Assembly: GCA_009746045.1 (NCBI GenBank)
Contig: RPFO01000175.1
Location: 3,541,231-3,605,230 of the forward strand
DNA length: 64,000 nt
Reading direction: 5' to 3'
Source: Mesostigma viride
Lineage: Eukaryota > Streptophyta > Mesostigmatophyceae > Mesostigmatales > Mesostigmataceae
Shown: one piece after another, positions 57,060 through 64,000 of the stretch
How the letters are laid out: each line of letters begins with the position of its first letter
Numbering within the stretch: position 1 is the first letter of the stretch
Program-made: the position numbers and the translations under genes
The notes under the pieces: model-generated
The model's database searches: none
Told to the model about the DNA's origin: nothing
The model's input: the letters and a program-made list of their open reading frames with translations, nothing else

Positions 57060-58559
57060 TCAGTCGTTTCACGGTCACGGAGGAAGCGGCGCTTGAAGCC
57101 ATCCGGGCGCATCCCCAGCAGATGGGTGCCTACCCTTGCAAGTTCCAGGATGGACGCCTGTTCGTGAGTATCCAGCCGGAGGAATGGCGGCTGTATGTCC
57201 CGGAGCTTTGTAGAGCCGCCTTGCTTCACGAGCTCCACGATTCGCTTCTAGGCGGACATCAAGGAAGCCACCGTCTTTATCCTCGGGCCCGCAAACATTT
57301 CTACTGGCCAGGGATGAAGGAGTATATTGAGACATATGTGCGCCAGTGCCCCTCGTGCCAGATCATGAAGTCCAGGAACACGGGCTCGCAAGCCGTCCCC
57401 AAGACGTTACCTGATCCGATGGGTCCTTGGGATTCTATCATGATGGACTTCATCGGCCCGTTCAAGAAGGCGAAGAGCGGCAACAGCATGGTTCTGGTGT
57501 TCGTGGACCGCCTGACGCGCATGTGTCACTGGCCCCGTGTCCGGCCGACCTCACTGCGGAGGAGTGCGCCAAGATATACCTGACGCACGTGTTCCGGTTC
57601 CATGGGCTCAGCCGACAGTTCATCTCCGACCGCGACAAGCTCTTCACGGCCAAATTCTGGCAGGAGTTCTTCGAACGGCTGGGCACCAAGGTGTCGCTGG
57701 GCACGGCCTACCACAGTTCGTCGTCACATCTGGTGGAGCGGTTGAACCGCACAGTGCAGAGACCATGCGACACTACACCGACGCGGTGGGCAGCAATTGG
57801 GAGGAACTTCTGGGCTTGGTGGAGTTCTCCCTGAACAATGCTCCCCAGGCCGCCCACGGATTTACCCCCTTTTTCCTCAACTCTGGCAGGCACCCTCTCA
57901 CGCCTCCCGACCTGCTTATGAGCCCCGAACGGGGAGAGGATCAGGTCAAGCTGGACACACGCCAGGGGGTTGATCGCTTGCTGCAGCGGATGCACCAGGC
58001 TCATAACAGTGCAGTCCAGGGCTACCGCGCCGCGACCGAGCGGTATCTGGAGAGGACAGCCGGCAAGCGGGATAACCGGGCGCCGTCCATTGAGGTGGGC
58101 GATTGGGTCCTGGTGGAGGGCCCACAGATCGGACGATTCTCACACAAGGTGGAGAAGGAGCTGAAGACTAAGCTTCGTCCCATGTTCCTGGGCCCCTACA
58201 AGGTTCTCACCAAGTTTGACGACGTCATGTTCCAGGTGGACGTCCCGGTGTCCTGGAACCTCACGTCCAACCGTTTCCATCGTGACCAGCTCAAGTTGTA
58301 CCACCAGAACACCATTCAGGGTAGGGTCAATCCCCCGGCCCCGTTGGAGTTCAATCCGGACACTGGGGAACAGGAGGATGAGGTGGCTGCGATCGTGGGA
58401 CACCGAGATGTCAAACGAGGTCGGGGGACCCAGCGACAGTACCGTGTGCGATGGCGATTCGCGCAGCATGAGTCTGAGGACTCCTGGCGCACTTCGACAG
58501 AGTTAGCGGGTTGCGCCCGCTTATTGGAAGCATACAAGAAGACACACCAATTGCATTAA
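57056..58559 (+). pseudogene. Young gypsy element: integrase and chromodomain
   Basis: Integrase zinc region (CRAALLHELHD...CPSCQIMKSRN), catalytic core (IMMDFIGPFKKAKSG, FISDRDKLFTAKFW, SSSHLVERLNRTVQ), the C-terminal block (LRPMFLGPYKVL, NRFHRDQLKLYHQNTIQGR), then a chromodomain-like end (QYRVRWRFAQHESEDSW...LAGCARLLEAYKK) closing at 58559. The element is therefore a chromovirus. Confidence 0.85.
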
Positions 58560-60429
58560 TAGGCCACTGGCGGTATAACGGTGTACGGTGTAGGGTGAGA
58601 GTGAGGTGTGGGCCGGGTACCAGGTACACGCCGACTAATGCCTTGGCTTGTGGTGTGTGGGCCGTGCAGGGGGACGCCGCGGAGGCGCTTCCCAGGGGCC
58701 AGACTTCTGCCAGTGCCGCGGAGGCCGTAGCGGCAGGGATCCGGGTAGTAGACGGGGATTCGAGTGAGGAAGATCTGGTGGATATGGACACGACAGATTA
58801 CCCGGAGGCCCCTCTACCAGAACAGGTTGACAGGATGCAGACAGCTCGCGGAGAGCCTGCAGTCCGAAGGGGTGCTTCAAGGGCCGGGGGCTCGGGCGGT
58901 GGTGGCCGGCACGAGACGTCGTCGAGACCCGAAGCACCGGACGCGCGCACGACGGAGATAGTGAAGGAGCTGAATGAGGAGACATTTAACCCCCGGTGTT
59001 CGTGCGCGACTATGGTCGGGAGGGTGACTTGGTGGAGCGGCGTCGTCGGCGCCGTAACCAGATGCCGTCAGATCTCCGCGCTGATTCCATTCTGGCGCAT
59101 GTCGGCCCCGCTAAGCTGGAGGATTTTCGATGGTTCGTGCGAAGAAATGTGGGGTTCAAGATCGAGACCCGCACCGCCGAGCGCGACGGCGTGGTGGTCG
59201 GTATCGACTGGGAAACCCATGAGCGGGAGTGCCTGTGTCATGCGTGCGTGAACACGCTGGATGCAGGTCTGGTATTTCCACGGCTGTTGCTCCTCCTGAT
59301 TCCACCCGAGGTGCGGAAGCATCTGGAGAACTACTTTCCTCGATACCTCCCGTTGGAAGGGGCGTTGCGGGGCGAGAAGTGTATGCGCGCGGGTCAGTAC
59401 TCGTTACGGCAGGCCCTGGATCGCATCGTGGCGATGGACGACGAGGACCAGGATGATGGGAGCGAGGGTGACGACTCCGACTCTGATGACTACCCTCCCC
59501 GTCCTCTTCCTCGTCCCCCTTCAAGGGATCCACCTTCTGGGGGCTCCTTGGAGGGCGGCGCAGGACATCGTCCTGTGACGCGTTTCGAGGCGCCACCGCC
59601 GGCGATGGGCTGGGGGCGCCCCTCTGGGCGAGGGTCTCGCCCGCGGTCCACGGGTTGGGGCGGAGGCAGCCAACCAGACTCTCGGCGTGCTCCAGACCGG
59701 CCTGCACGTCGGCGCTCGCCCTCACCGTCATCGCGCTCGCGTTCCCGTTCGGACTCGGGAACGGAGGTACGCCCTGCTCGCCGAGCGTCACCACCACCTC
59801 GTCGCCCGGCGGATCGGCACTGGGAGCGCACGTGGGGGTCGGCGGTGGAATTGGAGCGAGAGTCTCGGCGACCGCGGTCGGATACGACGGGAGCTGCTCC
59901 GGCTAGGACAGAACAGCCGGCCGGGGGCGAGCCCCCGGTTGTGGCCCCCTTAGGTCCTCCGACGGATGCGGGCCAAGAGGAGCCTACCTTCCTTGTCTCC
60001 TTGGAACCACCGGAGCCTACCTTCCTAGTCTCCCTGGAACCACGTCCCCGGCCTGCACCAGCCGGCTCATCAATGCCACGTCCGGCGGAGGGACACATCC
60101 GGCCCACTTCGTCGGGTCGACCCTCGCACCCTTCCGCGGAGGAACCGTGCCTACACACACCATGGCAGAGACGCGACCTCGGGCCGCAGAGGATCCCAGC
60201 GGACGGCATTCTGGTACCAGCGGAGCCCGTGATGCGCTTGGAAGCGCTCGTAGCTGCGGTACAATCAGGACAGGACCTGATACAGCGCCTGATGGTCCAG
60301 CACGGTCGTCAAGGCGATCATTCGGCAGCCACCTCAGTGGGCTATGATGCGGCTTCCAGAGCTCCTGGGTCATCTCACGAGGAGTGGTCATTGGGGACTT
60401 CATACGGCCGGTACCGGGCAGAGTGGTGA
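58560..60429 (+). CDS. Young gypsy element: first extra coding region after pol
   Basis: I do not recognise this protein. After an acidic leader (DGDSSEEDLVDMDTTDYPE), the longest frame (58996-60429, 477 codons) begins with a compact part (KLEDFRWFVRRNVGFKIETR, CLCHACVNTLDAGL, IPPEVRKHLENYFPRYLPL). It continues with an acidic run, then a long Arg/Ser/Pro-rich disordered region (RRRSPSPSSRSRSRS), and ends with a helical piece (RLEALVAAVQSGQDLIQRLM). No signal peptide or membrane span is visible, so an envelope role is unlikely. An RNA- or chromatin-associated role is a guess from composition. Confidence 0.5.
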
Positions 60430-61145
60430 GACATGGTGGGCCAGGACCGCGCACGGAGAAGCTTTGTGTGACATTCGAGGGACCTCCGGCTTTTCAGGTT
60501 CCCCCGGGTACGCACCTACCTGCTCCTCTGGTGTTTCACGCGGGTCCTTGGTTCGCTGTGGATCGCGGGGCTTACTGGGAACAGGTAGAGATCACCTTTC
60601 TGCCCCAGGTTCCCCTGCCCCTGCCGCAACCCGACGACCCTCGTTTCCCCGCTGCGGTGGGGCATATTGTGCGGTTCGGGTCCGAAGACTGGTGGGATTG
60701 GCGCTATCAGGTCGATGGGGTGAAGCACGTGGTGACGCCTCCCAAGGTGGCTCCAGTGGAGGGGCGTGCCTTTCTTAATCTGGTGGCGCCCGATATTGTA
60801 GGGACCCGGGCGGTGTCGATCAACGATGATCACGTGCGTATGGAGGTTTTCCTGATGGGGGTGAACTTTGTTCGCGAGCACCGTTGTGGGGTGGTGGATC
60901 GGTCGGCGTTGACGCTCATGTTCACCCATCCCCAGTACCTCGCTGGGTTCCTGTCTCTGTGGCCCAGAGGGTCGTGGGTGGAGCTGTCCCGGCTGGGTCG
61001 GCAGAAGGTGTCCCCCTACCAAGTGGCTTTTGAGATTGACCTGTGTTCGCACCCTGGGATGATGATTTCACAGATGACCCACGCGGGGCGTAGGGCCTTC
61101 ACTGAAGTCCTGTCGCAGCGACGTGCCACTAGCGGCGGACGCTAA
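60384..61145 (+). CDS. Young gypsy element: second extra coding region
   Basis: A 253-residue open frame overlapping the end of the previous one by about 45 bases. Its composition is that of a globular protein (FHAGPWFAVDRGAYWEQVEI, EDWWDWRYQVDGVKHVV, VRMEVFLMGVNFVREHRCGV, MFTHPQYLAGFLSLWPRGSW). The overlap suggests re-initiation, read-through or a frame change typical of such elements. Family unknown. It ends 220 bases before the purine tract. Confidence 0.5.
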   Translation: MVIGDFIRPVPGRVVRHGGPGPRTEKLCVTFEGPPAFQVPPGTHLPAPLVFHAGPWFAVDRGAYWEQVEITFLPQVPLPLPQPDDPRFPAAVGHIVRFGSEDWWDWRYQVDGVKHVVTPPKVAPVEGRAFLNLVAPDIVGTRAVSINDDHVRMEVFLMGVNFVREHRCGVVDRSALTLMFTHPQYLAGFLSLWPRGSWVELSRLGRQKVSPYQVAFEIDLCSHPGMMISQMTHAGRRAFTEVLSQRRATSGGR

Positions 61146-61349
61146 GGTGGTTAGAATAGTTTTTCGTGACGGATAGCGGATTGATCCAGTCACCATCAGA
61201 GTCTTACTACTACGTCAGAGTTGGGCCTGTGTATCAACTTCTAGAGGAACTGGCATTACTAACCTGCGGGTGAACCGAGGTTGGGACATAGTACTCTTAT
61301 AGTAGCGTTGTTTTTCCAAATCTAACTTGTACGGTAGGGACTACCGACC

Positions 61350-61367
61350 CCCATGGGGGGGGAGGAG
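61350..61367 (+). other. Polypurine tract of the young gypsy element
   Basis: GGGGGGGGAGGAG directly precedes the 3' LTR start TGTTACG at 61368, as expected for the plus-strand primer site. Confidence 0.85.
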
Positions 61368-61951
61368 TGTTACGTCCCTGCCCTTTTGGCCGGACGTAAC
61401 AATGGAATAAATTACTAAGGCTGTTTGGTCTATTGGACTTGGGTTTTTCGGGCCTTGGCTATTGTGTGAATTGGACTAGTTATTTTGGTCCTAGGTTGTC
61501 CTTTTAGGGGCCGGCGCTGTGGCGCCGCGCCGGTTCTGAGTCTGTCAGTGGTTCTAGGCGTGGATCCTATAGTTGAGGGTCGATGTCGGCCCGGATCCTA
61601 CGTGGTATGAGTGACTCGGATTGTTCTAGGGAAATTGGCGTGTATCTGCGCCGCAACCAACCTAGGTTAAATTGGTCCGAGGACGAGAGTCTCGTCCTCT
61701 TGGTTTAATGAATGATAAGTGCGAATACGCCTACACATTGAGCCCGGGGCATTATCCATTTGTAATTGGTATTGCTAGCCATTATAAGTGTGAACTAATT
61801 AGCTTGGCATTAAGCCGTGATGCCAGATATCTCACGACTCACGTCGTGAAGCGCAACCTACTTTAGGCTATCTTGAATTATTCCTAATTCCGGCAAGAAG
61901 GGTCTTTGGCTACGTAGCTCAGGCTAGGTGTGTCTGGGCAGGGACGTAACA
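61368..61951 (+). repeat. 3' LTR of the young gypsy element
   Basis: 584 bp, identical to 50350-50932 except for one extra G near 61908. It is followed by the GTAGT duplication. Confidence 0.97.
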
Positions 61952-61956
61952 GTAGT

Positions 61957-62726
61957 GGTCCGAAAAAGTGATAGAGCGATCTACCCTAGCATGACATACA
62001 AGGTCCGCCCAAGCGTGCGTGGCATAGATTCTGTCTAGACGGCGTGTGATGCGGTGACCGTCGCGTGTTGCAAGCCAAGTGTGGTCGTTGTCCCTGGAGC
62101 GCAGTAGGTCGTGTAGGTTAAGCTCTAGTAGCTGTTCGTGAAAGGGGTTTGTACGTGATTGAGGGTGCGCCGCCATGTCTAGATTGAAATCACCCATCAA
62201 TATGACCTCCAGGCCGTGGGAAATAATGGCGTGGATCATCTGAAACATGTCTTTGAAAAAATTATGTTGTTCAGCTGGGTCGGTTGGGGCGTAAATTGAG
62301 AGAAGGTACATACCCCTGCTTGCTACCCCAGGTGATGTGCTGTCGTACCCAGCGGCCTTGCCATTGAGCCGCCGCCGTATCTACCGGTTGGGACCAAGTG
62401 TGGCAGGTGAGGTGTGAGGAAGCCGTTTTACGGTATTGAATCAAAGCTGTGCCCCCCTGGGTTCCTCGCGCCCAGGCCCAGCGACTCTCACTATTAGGAG
62501 CTAGTGCTCTCACTGCTTTGTTGGCCGTGACCCCCGGGCCTTGAATTTTATGCTCTTGCAGGCCCAGCCAGATCTCATGGGCTGGGCCGCCGTAGCCCTG
62601 CAGTAATAATGCGAGGTGAAGGGATAATTGCTTGATACGAGTAGTATTGGGTATGCCAGTAGCAGTACGTACTCCATAGCTATTGAGACCGCGTACATTC
62701 CATGATACTATGGTGAGTTGGCTCAT
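61957..62726 (-). pseudogene. L1-like LINE ORF2: endonuclease start
   Basis: The start at 62726 (MSQLTIVSWNVRGLNSYG) is the classic N-terminus of L1 endonucleases, 27 bases after the ORF1 stop. Further motifs: IWLGLQEHKIQG with the catalytic Glu, YLLSIYAPTDPAEQHNFF, VILMGDFNLDMAAHP, RITRRLDRIYAT and SITFSDHY, at which the gypsy element is inserted. One frame change lies near 62290. The endonuclease would nick target DNA for target-primed reverse transcription. Confidence 0.88.
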
Positions 62727-62753
62727 GTTAGTGGCGTATCAGGCAGGTCTTAC

Positions 62754-63994
62754 CTAGTCACGGTTGGCGCGCCCGCCACGTCCGTTGCGTCCGGCGCCGC
62801 CACGTAATAATGTCCATGCCGGTGTTGTGGGTGATCCCGTTGTCGCCGCGGTTGGCTGCCTGCCGGGCGCGCTTAGTCCCTTGCCCCGTCGCCTCCGTTT
62901 CCATGTGTTCCCCGATCTCGTCCCCCTCCTCAAGATCCTCCGCGGTAGGCTGAGCTCTGCCCCGTTGGCGGCGTTGGTAATGTGCTGCGACGATCCCGGT
63001 GGCTCGGTGTCCGCGGCGGGCTGGTCCTTGCGGCTGACAGGCCTGTACTGTGGCCAGGGGGTGCTGCTGCCCTCGAAAAGTTGCTTCTTGGACGTTAGTA
63101 GCCATCGCCCGGCCGCCTCCGGTAGCTTGCCCGTGTCATCTGGCTGGTATGTGCCTGGGAGGAGGATCTTCACTAGGTCAATCCCCCGCCTGGGACCCCC
63201 ATTCTCAACGTAGGCCATGTGCAGGGTGGGGGTTTCCGGGCTGAGTGTGACCAGTGGGTTCAGTGCCAGGCGGTCAATGTGCATCTGCGCGTCGTTCCAG
63301 AAGTCGAGTGGGCGTTGTGTTTTGTACCCACGAGGTTCCCAGCCGTACAGGTAGGGTTCGTTGGCCTCGTTGAGCGGGCAGAAAATGGAGTCCTCGTCGC
63401 CGGTTGGGGTGATGAGAAGGTGGAGCTTGAGGGCAATCCTTGCCCCCGCCGGCATACCCAGGTCGTGACAGACCCTCCAGTCAGCCAGTCCGTTCCAGAG
63501 GAAGCGGTTGATATCCTCTCCCATGGTTGTATTCCGGCTGCCGTTGGGATCCTTGGCATTATCGGGGTGCGGTGTGGGGCCTAGGTTGGCGTGAGCCATG
63601 CGGTCCTTCTTAGCCCTGCTAGCCGTGGACCTGTGCGGGCAGTCCTTGGGCTCATGACCCGGCTCCTCATGCAGCTGGTGCACACCGGGCGCTCCATGTT
63701 GATCTGCGTGGTGATCTTGGGGTTGCTGGCGATCTTGCCGGAATTGTCGTGAGTTTGCACCGTGATTATGTCCGGAATGCAGCGGGGCCTATCCTCCGAG
63801 TAGCCGCCCGGCATGCCGTAGATCAGGTTTAGACCGTCTCCTGTAAGCCCACGTGCCGGGTCGAAGTTTGGTGTGAACCCCATGGCTGCGGAGTTCACCT
63901 TGATTTCTGCTTTTGCGGCTCGTGATTTTTTGCCTTGGACGGATTCCTCGTAGAGCGCCGGGTTTGACGGCGTGCCCCAGGGTCTGATAAGCAT
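62754..63994 (-). pseudogene. L1-like LINE ORF1 (CCHC knuckle)
   Basis: The visible part starts at or beyond the window edge (a Met at 63994). A basic stretch and INMERPVCTSC lead to a CCHC-type knuckle completed by GHEPKDC after a frame change near 63660. The body follows (MGEDINRFLWNGLADWRVC, ARIALKLHLLITPTGDEDSI, LDFWNDAQMHIDRLALNPL), then an Arg/Gly-rich end (RRILRRGTRSG, GRNGRGGRANRD) and the stop at 62754. Such ORF1 proteins bind element RNA. The real N-terminus may lie outside the window. Confidence 0.75.
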
Positions 63995-64000
63995 GGGTAT

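Larger units (their letters stand above)
50350..61951 (+). mobile_element. Young Ty3/gypsy chromovirus with extra genes at both ends
   Basis: An 11.6-kb element with LTRs at 50350-50932 (583 bp) and 61368-61951 (584 bp) that differ by a single inserted base, and a 5-base duplication GTAGT at 50345-50349 and 61952-61956. Parts: LTR; primer-site region; leader with repeats; a small hybrid-binding-domain ORF; gag; protease; reverse transcriptase; RNase H; integrase; chromodomain; a 2.6-kb extra coding region; purine tract; LTR. It looks structurally whole, with roughly five interruptions or family-type frame changes. Near-identical LTRs mean a very recent insertion. It split an L1-like LINE. Confidence 0.95.
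45354..64000 (-). mobile_element. L1-like LINE, split by two insertions and cut by the window end
   Basis: A minus-strand LINE. ORF1 (63994-62754, beginning beyond or at the window edge) is followed by ORF2 starting at 62726. ORF2 is interrupted by the gypsy element 50350-61951 and by the TTAA element 48714-50056. Its endonuclease, reverse transcriptase and zinc-finger C-terminus therefore lie at 62726-61957, 50349-50061 and 48709-45354. The CCHC knuckle in ORF1 and the RT and C-terminal motifs place it near the L1 clade of plants and algae. It carries several frame changes of its own. The 3' UTR and tail were not delimited. Confidence 0.85.

Noticed and set aside
62764-63213. Plus-strand 149-codon frame near the window end
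   Set aside because: Antisense to the LINE ORF1, whose knuckle and basic tail are on the minus strand.

Overview
The window is eukaryotic and almost entirely transposable elements. GT-AG intron signals, Ty3/gypsy and Ty1/copia-like LTR elements, L1-like and RTE/CR1-like LINEs, a CACTA transposase remnant and TTAA-target DNA elements are all present. I found no clear housekeeping gene, rRNA or complete tRNA. The mix of elements fits a repeat-rich alga or a plant-like or protist genome. I cannot name the host more closely, because nothing here is a host gene I recognise.

Layout. Bases 1-707 hold no gene, apart from a tRNA-like scrap between direct repeats. Bases 708-5290 are a minus-strand LINE with an RRM-type ORF1, a frameshifted endonuclease/reverse transcriptase ORF2 and a (TTAA)n tail. 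Bases 7661-8389 are a broken CACTA (En/Spm) Tnp2 transposase. Bases 9321-11725 are an unrecognised, probably decaying, plus-strand gene with two coding minisatellites and one good intron. A TACCAC/GTGGTA array follows at 12300-12727. Two copies of an ORF1-only 'half-LINE' lie at 12745-13766 and 15654-16719, and a truncated copy of the first LINE lies at 13952-14160.

Bases 15186-43650 are one large nest. A truncated Ty3/gypsy chromovirus fossil (15186-20116, minus) abuts the putative LTR of an old copia-like fossil (20117 to about 43650, minus). That element was split by a second copia-like element (25623-40961, plus; LTRs differ at one site). The second was split by a third (28536-37705, minus; LTRs differ at about four sites). 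The third carries a TTAA-target DNA element (30975-32321), and a different TTAA element (21574-23272) sits in the 3' part of the oldest copia.

Bases 44494-44870 are a fold-back element. From 45354 to the window end runs an L1-like LINE on the minus strand. It is split by a TTAA element (48714-50056) and by a very young Ty3/gypsy chromovirus (50350-61951, plus; 583/584-bp LTRs differing by one base, TSD gtagt).

Most notable: (i) all three copia-like elements place the protease-like domain after integrase and before reverse transcriptase, use LTRs ending AGTT...AACT, and carry HGDD instead of YVDD; (ii) the young gypsy element has a small ORF upstream of gag resembling the RNase H1/viroplasmin hybrid-binding domain, and a large extra coding region after pol; (iii) three TTAA elements carry palindromes next to their terminal repeats; (iv) a half-LINE family encodes only ORF1.
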